Positions 11,331 to 23,956 of a stretch of 64,000 nucleotides of DNA are shown here, piece by piece. A program made the translations under genes and the position numbers. The DNA lies in assembly GCF_037038585.1 (NCBI RefSeq), contig NC_092523.1, positions 2,609,001 through 2,673,000 on the forward strand. The letters run 5' to 3'. This DNA comes from Patagioenas fasciata. Its lineage: Eukaryota; Chordata; Aves; Columbiformes; Columbidae. Numbering within the stretch: the stretch's first letter is position 1; each line of letters starts with the position of its first letter. The notes under the pieces were generated by a model, which did no database searches, was not told the origin of the DNA, and saw only the letters and a list, made by a program, of their open reading frames with translations.

Positions 11331-13554
11331 GTTGTCCTTGTTTTGTTTTGCTGCTGATGGCACTTTCTTTCCCAGCACATGATTTGCTGGGGTCTTTTTT
11401 AATTGAAAAGTCATTTTTAGGACCCGAGTGCACCTCTGTTTCACTTCATATGTATCAGCTTAGAGAAAAAGGGAGTCGAAGCACTATTGCATCGTGTTTA
11501 TGCCAGTTGAGGAGGGCACATGCGATAATATATTTTTTTCTGCTGATAGATAAGAAACACCTTAATCACAGCACAAACTGCACAGGGAAGAGACAGAAGC
11601 AGTTGCTATAAAATCCCAAAGAGCAATAATGCCTGTGTCCTGCACAGCATCTGCCACCGATGATTTTAGGGAGCAATTCGGAACAAAAACGAACCTGGAA
11701 AAGTTTTCCGAGCATGCTGTGATGCAAAACCAGATGTTGCCCCTCACTATGGTAACAGGGTAGTGAGCGCTAAGCTCTTAAGTACCCTTTGCAAAGCTCG
11801 CTGTGCCCCCCACAAAGCCTTTTGAAGCACAGTGTGAAGGCAGTTTAGACCTTTATATAAGACCTGCCCACCAAGACGATTAAATCTGTGCTGGTCACTG
11901 TTCAGTTTTCATAGGCTGGAAAATGCCTGGAAATGTCACAGCAAAAAAAAAACCCAAGTGTAAATTGTATTTTGTCCTGAAAAGGAGAAGGGCTGGGAGG
12001 CAGAGGGTGGGACAGTTGCAAAATTAAGCTGTTAATCTTTCAGAGGACAAAACAGAGTAGAAATATTTGCCACCAAACGTCTTTTTAAGAGGGTGATGGG
12101 AATAATGCTTCATCTTCCGTGCTCGTTTTGCCAATTCTGCACAGAGATGAGAAGCAACAAGGTATGAAAGGAGCTTTGCAGCCTGGTTACCCATCATCTT
12201 AGGAAAGGTGCATGGGAGCTTTTAGCTCAAAAATCAGCACCTCCCTTGAGTGGAATGGGGGAAAAACGTTCCCCTCTTGTTTTTAGTGCCCTCCAGGACA
12301 GCCTGGCGCTAGGAGATGTGAAGGAGGGGTGGGACAGGGTGTGTGGTCTCTGCTTCAATGGGTCTTGCTCACAACCTCCAAAATTCCTGCCCTCCCACCC
12401 CCTCCAGCTGAGATTTAGAAAGAAAAAAACCCAACAAACGATCTGGCATGATGATTGATAAACACCTATAGGATTTCCAGGCCAGAATTAGTAAGACCAA
12501 ACTGATTTAGGTTTTCTCAGCTAAGTCACTGGGGACATCTGATCTCTTACCAGTAACAGCCAGGACTGTATAGAGCAGTGGGGTCTCTAGGTGGACTATG
12601 GGGCTTGGGGGACCCTCTAAGTCTTTCAAGAGCTACCCTCAGGCTTCTCACCGAGCTTTCAGTTTGGCTGGAAATACTGTAGAAGCTGGATGTTTTTGTG
12701 GACATCAGACAGGACACTTTTCCACTGCAGCTCCCTGTCTATGACATCTAAAGTGACAGCCAAAAAACAAAGCAAAACAAATTAAACGATTCCTACAGAA
12801 TAACACTGTCTGCTGCATCCACACACTCTGTTTGAGATAAAAAGGGGAGAAGGGTGAATCGCACATGACAGAAGTTGTCACTTAGGGTAGGATTCATTTG
12901 TCCACGTTTAGATTAGCATGACCTACTTTCGGATGTCTACCTGCAATAAGATGAATTGCAGCCTAGGAAGAGAGCTGAGACCAATGAATATGTGTGTTGT
13001 GAATATCTGAAGTTATCAGAGCTGTGAGACAGAAACAGAGGTGATAGCAGAACATGCACAGATCTGTGTTTCACATAATTTTACCCGGAGAGGTTCATTT
13101 GCAGAGCAGGAGCTCATCCTGTTTCCTGCGTTTTCTTTTTGGCCCCATGGATGCCACTACTCCCACCACCCTACCACATAGATTTGACATCCTCTCAGGC
13201 CTTCCTTGTCCCTGTTGAATGACATTTCGGTGCCAAACAGGTCCCAGAAGATGCCTGGAGACTTCTCCTGGCTTTACACAGCCTTGTCCCCATGAGAAAG
13301 CTTTGCACCAGACCTAGAACCTCACTTGCACAAGCAGTTACACCAGGATGAGGTGAACTTGGAGAGGTCTCATCCTTCGAGGGACTCCACAAAAGCAAGA
13401 CACTGGAGAAACAGAGAGAGGAGTTGGTCCCTGGGTCTGTATTTTGTACATTCCTCCAACAACAGTAAAAAACCCTCCAGGAACTGCAGCTTAGTCCTTT
13501 CAGCAGGTCTTGGACTGCAGCTCAGAGCTGCTAACTCATGATGACAACAATTGT

Positions 13555-13990
13555 CAGCTCCTATTAAGATTAGGATAACGGCTTTATCAGGCAAATTGGT
13601 GTGGATGCCGCTGTCCTAATGTTATTTTAAGTGACTCCTTCTCCATTACAGGGAGCTTTGTGAAAAACAGGGGCTACTGATCCAAAGCCGAGCCGCTGGG
13701 ATTCGGACTCCGGCTGCTAATCCTCTTCTCACAAAGCAACCTCCCCTCTGTAGGAATCATGTCCTGCCTCTCAACAGCCTGCATGATTATTCCATTTCCT
13801 TTCAGTGGACAGAGTGTTTCAACACTTATTAAATTGCTGTTTCTCTCAGCAGGGTCTGGGAGCCTGTTCTATTGCATCCCAAGAAGCACAAATCTCCCCC
13901 TGCGTTGGTGATAGCTGGTGCCTGATCAATAGCAATGCAATCTTCTCTGCTGAGTTTTAAAGGCGCTTGGTTGGGCTAAAAATCAGTGAG
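13555..13990. promoter_or_regulatory. Candidate conserved noncoding element
   Basis: This repeat-free block contains several motif-like words: CTAATGTTATTTTAAG near 13616, TGATTATTCCATTTCC near 13785, CTTATTAAATTGC near 13826 and TGATCAATAGCAATGCAAT near 13923. Frames through it are short on every strand. The texture is like vertebrate developmental enhancers, but I have no alignment to support this. Confidence 0.22.
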
Positions 13991-14767
13991 AGTCATTTGA
14001 TTCCCTTGGAGGGATGCTCTCTTACACCACCCGAGGATCTGGTCTCCATATTCTCTTCACTTTACACAATTCAGGCCTTTCAGACGCTCATTTAATAGCA
14101 GCGAGAGTGCAGGATTTTGAAATGGCTGGGTTGGGATATCTTTTGTCATTGCTGTTTTTGTAAGTGCTTCATAGGAAAAAAGCACCACCGAATTAGCTGT
14201 AATGTGTGATAGTAGGAAAAGAGCTTTCTCCTGAATAGTATCCAAAATCCTCTGCTGTCTGTCCAAGCCTGCAGAGCTACCCTGTAACAATGGATCCTCT
14301 GTAGGTGGGTTGTTGGGTGTTTTTGGCCCAAGAGGAGCTCAGTTTTGGCCTCTGATGAGAACAAATGTCCTGAGTCAGACCAAATACCTTGGTTGTCCAC
14401 TGTCCTACTGGATGGCCAAGACCGATGCTCTGAAAAGGCTCGTTGGACAGGGCCAGCATGATGTTGTATGCCCTCAAATGTTGTCCCAGCCTCCAGCAAT
14501 TTGCAGTTGAGGGAATTAGCTGAGCTTGGCGACATTCAAAGTGGTGATAGTCCAGGTTACTGTGAGCACCAGAATTAGGCAACGCTTGCTGGAGACGGCT
14601 CTGGCTTTTTCTGCTTTTCTTACCTGGATGGCTCTCTGGGAGTTTGTCTCTCATCAAGAAGGGATGGTAGATGCTGAGTTTTCTTCAGGATCTTCTTTAG
14701 GGCTGCTTCAGTAGCTTGTGGGGATATTTGGTGCTCACACAGAATAGGACTGATGCACAGAAACTAA

Positions 14768-14847
14768 TCATAGAATCATTTCGATTGGAAAACCTTTAAG
14801 ATCAAGTTAAACCATTAACCAAACACTGCCAAGTCCATCACTAAACC
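14768..14847 (-). mobile_element. CR1 3' end, first of two tandem heads
   Basis: The sequence opens with TCATAGAATCATTTCG and runs through 'aacactgccaagtcc' to 'actaaacc' (14840-14847), the same order as the start of the copy at 39751. A second CR1 3' head follows directly at 14848, so two CR1 ends lie head to tail with the same orientation. Confidence 0.75.
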
Positions 14848-15278
14848 GTAGAATCATTTTGGTTTGAAGAGACCCTCAGGATCAGAGTCCAACCATAGCC
14901 TAACCTAACTCTAGCACTAAACCATGTCCCTAAGAACATCATTTAAACACCTTTTAAACCCCTCCAGGGATGGTGACTCCAGCACAGCCCTGGGCAGCCT
15001 GTTCCAATGCCCCACAGCCCTTTGGGGAAGAAATTGTTCCCCACATCCAACCTCAACCTCCCCTGGTGCAACTTGAGGCCGTTTCCTCTGCTCCTGGCGC
15101 TTGTTCCTGGGGAGCAGGGCCCAACCCCCCTGGCTCCAAGCTCCTTTCAGGCAGTTCAGAGATCAGAAGGTCTCCCCTCAGCTCCTGTTCTCCAGCTGAA
15201 CCCCCCAGCTCCCTCAGCCGCTCCCATCACACTTGTGCTCCAGCCCCTCACCAGCTCCGTTCCCTTCTCTGAACTCTA
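14848..15278 (-). mobile_element. CR1 retrotransposon fragment, group 1, with second 3' head
   Basis: Starts with GTAGAATCATTTTGGTTTG and reaches 'actaaacc' again at 14916-14923, 76 bp after the first occurrence, then continues through the group 1 body to 'ccgttcccttctctgaact' near 15277. Small differences from the other group 1 copies include 'gcacagccctggg' and 'agcagggcccaacc'. It is 5' truncated. Forward frames of 90 and 100 codons over it are antisense artefacts. Confidence 0.92.
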
Positions 15279-16286
15279 AGCAGCTGCAGGTAAGCAGGAC
15301 AGCTTTTGTGTGAATCAGTGTCTGAGCAGTGGAGCCATCTCCTCTCGTCCATCACAAAGATGTGCCAAATCCAAGTTGATCTGCTGGGCACCTCTGAGGA
15401 GAGACAGGGTGTGATGGGTTCCTCTTGGGGGGCTGAATGTGTAGGGGATTCGGGTTTGGGCACCATGTCATTAGGGACACAGAATGGGCAGCCTGTGGGT
15501 TCTTCTGGACCAAACATCTTCCCCTGATTCCAGGCAGCTGAAAATCCATCCCATGCATCACCAGCATCTCCCTTCTCTGGCACACTGAGGCAGCTGTGAC
15601 ACAGAGCCTTGTCCTGCCTCCACCCCAGGGAGCACCATTTGCTCCAGATCCACTGTGGATTAACCCGCAGCTCCTTGCACTGGGTTGTCTTCTGCTGTCC
15701 TTTGCTGAGAGCTTTGTCACTGCTGAGTAATACAGAGAATTACTCGTCGTGATGCATCAACAGCGACTTCATTCTGAGCACCTACCTTCATTTTCCTGTT
15801 GAAGCTCTTGTTCTGCTGAAGATGGGAAGGGCAGTTGGATTGTTTCTGACAGGAGCAGTTTTTCCTCTCTGATCCCATTACAAATGCCCTATTTCTTGGC
15901 ATTTGGCCATCTGGGAGAGTTATTCTGGCTTTCAGCTGAGTATTGGGCTGCCTGTGGCAGGGAGAACTGGTTTGCTGAATAATACAGAGCTGGAAATCCT
16001 CATGCAGATGGATTAGAGGCTGTTTCCATTAAAATCCTGCCTGCCTCTCCACTTTGCGGCATAAATATCAGTGGTGTGAGTGACAGGTTACTGAGGCTTT
16101 AGCAGAAATGTTTGCTAGCCCTCTGCAAAACTCGTATCGCTGTTTAGCACCCTGGGCAGCTGCTGCTGATGTGTAAAACTGGAAGATCAAGTGCTACAGA
16201 AAGTTAGAATTCTGAGTCAAAATGCAAGGAGTAGGGGCAGAAAACTAGCAGCAGGCTTTCAGATCCACTCTTTTGTATGCAGAATA
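15279..16286. other. Single-copy DNA, nothing recognised
   Basis: No CR1 ends and no convincing exon. Overlapping 111- and 122-codon minus-strand frames near 15248-15720 show no domain. AT-rich words such as GGCATAAATATCAG occur near 16058. Confidence 0.4.
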
Positions 16287-16612
16287 CATAGAATAGTTTG
16301 GGTTTGATGGGACCTTCAAAGCTCCCCCAGTGCCACCCCTGCCATGGGCAGGGACATCTTCACCAGCTCAGGTTGCTCAGAGCCCCGTCCAGCCTGGCCT
16401 GGGATGTCTCCAGGGATGGTTCATCCACCACCTCTCTGCCCAACCTGGGCCAGGCTCTCACCACCCTCAGGGCCAACAATTCCTTCCTCATGTCCAGCCT
16501 GAATCTCCCTCCTTTAGTTTAAAACCATCACCCCTTGTCCTATCACTACAGGCCCCGCTGAAATGTCTGTCCCTGTCTTTCTTATCAGTCCCTTTTAAGT
16601 GCTGAAAGTCCA
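16287..16612 (-). mobile_element. CR1 retrotransposon fragment, group 2
   Basis: The left end has CATAGAATAGTTTGGG, followed by the group 2 antisense motifs 'cagtgccacccctgccatg', 'gttgctcagagccccgtcc' and 'tagtttaaaaccatcaccc', and the match fades after 'ccttttaagtgctgaaag'. The same region in sense is seen in the 637-bp copy at 57802-58438. It is truncated and noncoding. Confidence 0.92.
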
Positions 16613-19089
16613 GAAGACCCCAAACCAGGCTGGTGTTTAGGACCTGGCAAACAGGGGAGGTGAAACCTCATCAAAACAGCACTGTGACAGTTTAACAAAA
16701 GGATCGGAGGTGGCTGATCACTGGTATAAAAACTGTCTGGGAGGCTTTTTGGGCAAAGAGGGGTAAGCAGTACTGCCAGCACGGGCACCGCATCCTCCTT
16801 GGCTCGGGTTGCTAATGCACATCTTGGCTTGCCATGAAAACCTGTCCTGTGATGCTGCTATCGAGCATGTGGTCCATACCTGGCTCCCCGCGCTGGGTAA
16901 CTTTCTGACCCCCAGCATGCTGCAAAGAAGCTAAAGCCAGCAAGCAATTTTAAACTTGCCAAAACAAAGGGCTGTAAGATTTTATCTTAAAAGGTGAACT
17001 CCTTGAGAAGTCAGGAGTCTACAGTCCCTGCAGACCATGACACCGACATCAGCAGGAGGGCTTATAAGTGTTACACAGGACTTCTGCTTTCCCCTTCCAC
17101 CTCTCTCCCGACAAAAATAAAACCTGACATAAACACCAGATGAAATAGTGTTAAGGTTGTAAAGCATGAAGCTGGGAAATGCTGCCTGTGAGGCTGGCTG
17201 TGTGTTCTGCATCCCCCCCTTCACCATACAGACTAACTGCTCATCACACACTGCTTTTTCCATTTACTCCCTATTGCAGAGAACCACAGCAAGAGAATTT
17301 CCAGAATAAAAGCCTTGCCACAAATTGATAAATACAGGCAAACCAGTAGATATTCCCTTAACCTTGTTCTTAGAAGCAGCTGAACGATTTCTGAAGATGA
17401 GGTCAATCTGAGGTAAAGCATCCTGCATAGAAAATTTTAGACTATCTGGTTTCAGCTTTGTGAAGTTCTAAGTTACTGCAGATAAGCTCTTGTAGTGGAA
17501 AGTGTGAGGCAGCCTGAACTGCAGGTATTTGTGCTTGCTCTGTGCCTAAAATCCATGTTTACACCACACAGATCGACTTCTTGGTATCCTCAACAATTCT
17601 TTCAGAATTTATTAAAGCCACTCTTCACTGGTGGAATCGTAATCCATAATCAGGTTCTTGAAACTGAGTCATTTTTGATTGCCCTCCATCAACCCCCCAG
17701 CTTAATTAGAGCAGTACAAAGCAATATTTTGTTTCCTGAGACAGATCCTTTTCTTTTTCCATCCCCTTCAGTAAAAGGAACAGCCTTGACATACTGAGGG
17801 ATGCTCACTTAGTGGCCAGGAGATGGTTTATCGTGCTCTGGAGTTGGCTAGCCCATGGCAAGCAAGAGCAGGAGGTCTTCACATTGCAGGTCCTAACACA
17901 GTGGATCTCCTCTTTACTTTCAGCACAGTGTGTGATGAAAGTTAACAGAGCAGGGAAACTGGGGGTGTTCTTTGAGAAGAGATGCACTGAGTGTTGTTAA
18001 ATGGGTGGAAACTCTGCCTGTTTTGGGAAGTCACCAGGGGCTGGATGTTGGGAGAGGTCTTGTCATGGGGTTGGCAAATTCTTGCAGACCTTGACAGAAA
18101 AGATGCCGCGAGGAGTATTTCTTGCTCAGAGCAAAACCCTTTTGCCTTGTCTACAAGGGCTGTAACAGAGAAGTGGAAAAATCACTCCATCTATCCAGCC
18201 AAATATCTTATCTGACTTTCCTTCCTCCCCTGAAATGCTGCCCATGGATATTAGCGAGTCTGGCCTCAAAACACCTCGGTGATCTGAGGCAGTGTTCTCC
18301 TTTTGGATGAAGAAAGAGAAGCCCTGGGGTGGATAAGGGCAGGATTTCAACCAGCCCTTTTGAAGGTCTGGCTCTCTGTGTCACAGTGGGAGTTGCCAGA
18401 TGACTCGTGGTCAGGAACAAATGTGGTTCTTTGTTTTTTTAGGTTTCTAACAGGAGCTGAGCTCTTTGAAATCTCTGGCCTGATCTAACTTGTTAAAAAA
18501 TCACATGGGCAGCCTGAGACAGAGCCAAGTTTTGAAACTCTTGCCCAAGTCTAGTGATGGAAGAAGAGGAAAAGACCTCCCATTTTGAAAGCTGCTTTCC
18601 AAGGGCCTGACAGCCTCACCTGGAATGGATGGGGAAATGGGTCTGCCCAAGTGGTGGCTTGAGAAGAAGAATATGTAGAAAGATTTCATCTGCTGGTGAA
18701 GGCACCTTATACCCACCAGCAGGTGGGGAACATTCGCCTGGAAGAGTTTTAAGGGAGCTGGGCAGGATGCTTCTCAGACCAAACTTCATCTCCTCCAGCC
18801 ATCCCCATCTCTCCTGCAGGTGCTCATCTCCCTCCAGTGCCTAGAGGCAGTTTACACTAGTTTAAGCTATATTCCTAACTTGCAGGTGGCAAAAAAATCA
18901 ATCAAGTGAGCCCTCACTTTTGAGCTGCATTTTCTAAAGTCTTGAAGGCAAGAAGAAAGCAAGAGTACCAATATTTTGAGGTGGTGAATGGATGGATTAT
19001 GGTAGTACACCTGCTGCCTTGCTGTTGATTCTGGGCTGAAAAATGAAGGAGGATAACAGGCTGGAAACCTGGAAACCACCTCTGTATTG
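16613..19089. other. 2.5 kb without recognised gene or repeat
   Basis: Short frames only; the longest is 100 codons at 17495-17797, with no domain. I see no RNA gene or simple repeat. Confidence 0.4.
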
Positions 19090-19331
19090 ATAGGATGAGA
19101 GAAAATGGCCTCAAGTTGTGCCAGGGGAGGTTGAGGTTGGATGTGGGGAACAATTTCTTCCCCAAAGGGCTGTGGGGCATTGGAACAGGCTGCCCAGGGC
19201 AGTGCTGGAGTCACCATCCCTGGAGGGCTGGACAGACGGACATGAGGTTCTCAGGGACATGGGGCAGGGGTGGGGGAATGGTTGGACTCAATCATCTTGA
19301 GGGGCATTTCCAAATAAAATGATTCTGTGTG
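19090..19331 (+). mobile_element. CR1 retrotransposon fragment, group 1, sense
   Basis: Begins at 'gataggatgagagaaaatgg', continues through 'cctcaagttgtgccagggg' and 'gaacaatttcttccccaaa', and ends in 'aaatgattctgtgtga'. This is the 3'-most 240 bp in sense orientation with a short, decayed octamer tail. Confidence 0.92.
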
Positions 19332-19922
19332 ACAGTGTGCAAATGTAGGCTGAGTGCTCCTTCTGCTCTCAAGTGGGTTTGAGGCCTCATTTTATGAACT
19401 ACAGAATGATGTCCAAACTTCTTGTTATGCAAGTCCAGACAACAAGTGATATTGCTGCATCAAAAATTCAGTGCTCTCCTCTACTTCTCTGACGAACTTT
19501 CCTGATGGCCTTTCAAAAGTATGAAGATACCAAATGTGTACCAAGGATTTAAAACACTTGAACCCTTAGGAAGAAAAAGAACTCTGGCAATGATGCGGAA
19601 GAAGGTCTCATCTGGTGTGTGACAGCTGAATGGGAGCACTGTCACTCACCGCCCGGTTGATCCGGGCTTGGCAAGGAAAGGCAGTTTTGCAAGAGGTTTA
19701 ACTCGCTCCCTATAGCAGTGCCAGGGCTGGGGTGGCGGGGGCGAGGGTGAAATGGGGAGAAGGAACGTCTGAAGCCAGTTGATCTTACTAGCTCGGAGGA
19801 ATGAAATGGTGGCTACTTCTCACCTTTTATATAGATTTTTATGAGGAGGTGTTTCTGCATGGGACTCAGTCTGGGCTGATGTGCCCGTCTGAAGAACGCT
19901 GGGTTGTCTATCAGGAATCTCA
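19332..19922. other. Single-copy DNA with modest CpG content
   Basis: No gene recognised. CpGs gather around 19650-19745 ('caccgcccggttgatccggg' and nearby), followed by a purine-rich stretch. No promoter architecture can be defended. Confidence 0.35.
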
Positions 19923-20111
19923 ATCATAGAATCATAGAATAGTTTGGGCTGGAAGGGACCTTCAAAGCTCATCCAGTGCCACCCCTGCCATGAGCAGGGA
20001 CATCTTCACCAGCTCAGGTTGCTCAGAGCCCCGTCCAGCCTGGCCTGGGATGTCTCCAGGGATGCTTCATCCACCACCTCTCTGGCCAACCTGGGCCAGG
20101 CTCTCACCCCC
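19923..20111 (-). mobile_element. CR1 retrotransposon fragment, group 2
   Basis: Two tail octamers (ATCATAGAATCATAGAAT) precede 'agtttgggctggaaggg' and the group 2 body, which stops within 'gggccaggctctcaccccc'. It differs only slightly from the 36779 and 16287 copies where they overlap. Truncated and noncoding. Confidence 0.92.
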
Positions 20112-22009
20112 CTAATGTGGGACTGCAGTTTAGAGACATGCATGGGCACAGGACACCTTGAAACACCTCTGGGTCCTGAGAACCAGTTAAATGGCCAGTC
20201 AGATGTAGCCAACACAACATGTATAGAGGAACCAGACTCAGTAGAGCCACTCAACGTGAAATGACACACTGGGCGTCAGATGCACTGAGGGTCTGGGCAG
20301 GATCTGAGCTCCAACTCCTGGGGTCTGTGCATACTTAGAGCATTCAAGGTTGTTTTCCAAGAAGCAGAGGTTGCAAAAGACCTACAGGCACAATAGATTG
20401 TTGGCGGAACAGGAGGTCTCTGCCTGGGGCTAAACAGGGTTATGCCATCCTTGGCTTTGTGAACAATGGATGTTTCAGTGAGGAGACTGTATCACCTCTG
20501 CTTTTTGGCAGCGCTGCAAAACCTGCAGGACTGTGTCCAGACTGGGATTGACGTTTGAGTAGAGGGGGTGCAGGGAAGAGCCAAGAGAATGCTTAAAGGA
20601 TTGGGAACCTTCTTACTGTGAGAAGCTCCAGGATCTCACTGTGTTTAGCTTAACAAAGAGAGGATTAAGGAGTGACTTCATGCCAGACCATGAACGTCTT
20701 CATGGAGAACAGAAATTGATGACAGTGGCTTTCTGATCCTGCCAACTGAAGTGTAACAAGAATGTGTCTCTGGAAGTTCAAGCTAGATGAATCAGACCAG
20801 AAAAAGATGCAATTTTTTTTTTTAACAATGAGGATAATTGATAATAGGGGCAGCGGATAAAGGCCGTGTTGCATTCTCCATCGCTAGCGATATTTGTATG
20901 GACGAGGGCTGTGTTTCAAATGGAGGGATTCTTGTTTGATTGCAGTCATTAGATCTGAGGTGGGAATTAAGTGCATAAAGCTTGTGGGCCAGGCTGACCA
21001 GCAGGTCAGGGAAAATTATCGCAATGGATTTTTTTCATGCTTTTCAGAAAAATCTATGAAGTCCCAAACACAGCTGATCTTTTTTTGTGGCGGGGGGAGG
21101 TAATAGGGAATTGAATCAGTTATAAGCTGTTACAGATAGTGCAGCAGAGCAGAGAATAAATCACCATAATCAAAACAGAGCTGCCTTATGACACTGAAAG
21201 CTGAACAATGAGCCTTCACATAGAGACACTCCACTTATTAGGCAGAAAAGCCCAGGTAGTCAATATTCACATTAAACATCCATCAAAAAGTACTTCAGAG
21301 ATTGCACTCCCATTTGGGAATTTCTCCATTTCATAGTCAATTGAAACTGTATAGCTGATGATTGTTATTGGATAATACCACCTTCATGGGATGTAAAATC
21401 ACCTGGGGAAGGGATGCTCAGATAAACGGGGGCAGCTTGGAGCAACTCTGCTGATACACAGTGGCTGGGATTCTCCTTTCAGAGCCCAAGGTGTAGGACT
21501 CTCTCACCTATGGGGTGGCAGATGGGACATACAGACAGGTAGACATAAAGAGATTCAGTCTTGTCTTCTCGGCATTTATCGGGAGATAGCATTGCTGTAT
21601 CTCATCCTGCTTTTCCTAAGGTAATAATAGCTCTCCATGAAGTCTGTAAGAAGGCAAGTTTTGGTTTACAGCTGCTAAGGAGACATGTCAGGTCCAGCAG
21701 TGAGGGATGGTGGGAAGATCTGGAGATGGTGGAGGTGATTGTCTCACACTGTTTCAGACCAATGGTCAGAGCCATCCCACCCTGCAGCACTATAAGGGAT
21801 GGGTGGCCATGGGCTGCATCCACCCTCCCAAAGAAGGCTTGGAAGAAGGCTGAAAACTTCTCCTCTTCCATCCTCTCTGCTACATCATGGAGTGAGTTTT
21901 AAATGCCAATGATTTTCAATGACCATTTGGAGGTATCTGACCCAGGGCTAAGGCAAGTCGTACTGTGAAGAGAGTGAAACACCTCTGGCAACCAACGACA
22001 TAACCTGAG
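20112..22009. other. 1.9 kb single-copy DNA
   Basis: No CR1 or gene recognised. A T run lies at 20813-20823. The AT-rich part 21100-21400 is listed separately as a candidate element. A 113-codon forward frame at 21561-21902 and its 89-codon antisense partner have no recognisable domain. Confidence 0.4.
21100..21400. promoter_or_regulatory. Candidate conserved noncoding element
   Basis: An A/T-rich, repeat-free block with AATAAATCACCATAATCAAA near 21155, CATTAAACATCCATC near 21271 and TGATTGTTATTGGATAATACC near 21358. Frames are short on all strands. This is only a texture-based suggestion. Confidence 0.2.
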
Positions 22010-22260
22010 TGAATGGCAGGAAGATGTGCCAGGGCAGGTTTAGGTTGAACATGAGGAGCAGGTTCTTCACCCAGAGGGTGCTGGACACTGAACAGGCTCT
22101 CCAGGGAGGTGACATGGCCCAACCTGACAGTGTTCAAGAAGAGACTGGACAACGTCCTCAGACACATGGTGTGAACTGTGGGGTGTCCTGTGCAGGGACA
22201 GGAGTTGGACTCCATGATCCTGTGAGTCCCTTCCAACTCAGGACATTCCATGATTCTATG
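22010..22260 (+). mobile_element. CR1 retrotransposon fragment, group 4
   Basis: Runs from 'gaatggcaggaagatgtgcc' through 'gaacatgaggagcaggttc', 'aagagactggacaacgtcc' and 'ggacaggagttggactcc' to 'cattccatgattctatg'. This is the sense 3' end of a CR1 group that differs from the abundant group 1 and ends in one to two octamers. It is noncoding. Confidence 0.92.
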
Positions 22261-23289
22261 ACCTTAGCAGGAGTGAGGGCTGAGCATGTCACAGGTCATA
22301 GCTATGACCCCTGGTAGACCTGGATCAACCAGGACTTGCCATGTCCTGTGTTTCAACACAAGCCTAAAGACCACAAATGCCATAAAGACTCAGGATGCCG
22401 TGGATGTTTTTCTAAGAGGCCTAATGCAGGCAAAGAGACGGATGGGAAAAGGGGTCAGAAAGAAAAATGGAAAAAGGGTGAAAGGAGAAACTTAATTATT
22501 GGTACCACAAGGAGTGGAAGAAGGCACCGCCTCATTCTGCATCTTTCTCTTAGCACTCTGCCAATGCTGGCAAGTGCTCCAGATCATGCCTGATGCGGAG
22601 CAATAAGCATTCCTGGAAAATTTTGGTTTTAAGCTCTCTGAACCTCAATTCTCTGTTTGTAGTAAGGATAATGTACTCGAAGGACGCAAGGATTAGTTAA
22701 TTAATGGGTTGTGACATACTCTGATGCTGTGATAATGAGCACTGCTAGGAAGTCTGTGATTAAGGCTCTGGTTCAGTGTATTTTGTTCAGAGACCAAACC
22801 TGGAGGATGGGAGCAGCCCCTGAGGCCATCTGAGCGTTCCACCTCTTCGTGTCACCTGTACAGGGGTTTCGGTACTGTGCTTCAGAAATGGATTAGAGCC
22901 TCCCCTGAAACCACAACTGAAAATGTTGGCATGTCTGCCTATGAGACAGATTCCTAATTTACAGTGGATATCCTATAACTGTCCTGCTGGGTCTGGGACT
23001 CGCTGTCGACAGCAGAGTCTGAACAGAGTATGCTAGAGAAATCCTGGTGCTACATCTTGTACATTAAGCCATTGAGTTTGCTTGGGGAACACTTGGGAAG
23101 CTTGATTGCTCCAAGTGATGCACAGCTCTTGAGAAGGGGAAGAAATGTCACATTGTCCTATACCCGGAGCTGTGTCATGATGTACACACTTGTATATACA
23201 TACAGGCAAAAATCCAGCGGGAAACCAGAAGGATGCAGGGCTGAGCCTTGGGACTGGGAAAGCCAAGGACAACTGACAAGGAAACACAG
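22261..23289. other. Single-copy DNA, one AT-rich word of note
   Basis: No gene recognised. AGTTAATTAATGGG near 22695 contains a palindromic homeodomain-like core beside GATAATG words. Frames below 100 codons show no domain. Confidence 0.35.
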
Positions 23290-23398
23290 CATCACAGAAT
23301 AATTTGGGTTGGAAGGGACCTTCAAAGGTCATCTAGTCCAAACCCCTGCAATGAGCAGGGGCGTTTTCAACTAGATCAGGTTGCTCAGAGCCCAGCCA
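23290..23398 (-). mobile_element. Short CR1 3' end fragment
   Basis: CATCACAGAATAATTTGGG is followed by 'ttggaagggaccttcaaag', 'catctagtccaaacccctg' and 'ctagatcaggttgctcaga'. It belongs to a CR1 type close to but distinct from group 2 ('catctagtcc' rather than 'catccagtgcc'). Only about 110 bp remain. Confidence 0.88.
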
Positions 23399-23956
23399 CC
23401 AGTGGTACAGCAAAGGGTCGGGTGATATTGAGCAAGGATCACTTGCGTCTAACACTTTGCTTTGGGCAGCTGTCGAGGGAAATGAGATGAGGCTCATGAG
23501 GAATTGGCAACAGGATGGTCCAAAGCACCCAAGAGTCCTGAATCCACTGGGAAAGGACCATCAGCCAAGGTCACTGTGCAATGCATGGACTGGGGCAGCA
23601 TTCTTCCCTTATCCTTCCCAAAGGCCAAAGCAGGGAGGGAAGCCAGCGTGCCCAAAGGCCCCCATGAGTCACCAAAGCCCTCAGCCTTGCAGGGCAAATG
23701 CCTCCTTGAAGCCTATTATGAGTCAGGCCTGGCTCCGAGCTGATGATTGGGAGGCTTTGAAGCGATGGGGGACGAAGTCAAAGGGAACAAATGTCCTTTC
23801 TGCATCCTCTCTGCTGGTGGCCTCTTTCACAGGCTCCTTGTCCTGGAAAACATTGCAAGCTCCTTTTGTTAGGTGAAATAACCTAAAAACTTCTCACTCA
23901 CCTGCTTTGTGTTTGACTCCTGCTACAGGGGCAAGTAGCACCCATGCATGAGTCTC
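23399..23956. other. Single-copy DNA, nothing recognised
   Basis: A 139-codon forward frame at 23457-23876 overlaps two shorter frames and shows no domain, splice context or composition that would make it a gene. Confidence 0.4.

Larger units (their letters stand above)
9106..14767. other. 5.7 kb without CR1; candidate regulatory blocks inside
   Basis: The longest CR1-free gap in the window. Short open frames are unsupported. Two parts stand out and are listed separately: a CpG-containing block around 10870-11330 and a block at 13555-13990. A gentle A/T-rich texture with short A runs prevails at 11900-12480. Confidence 0.4.
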
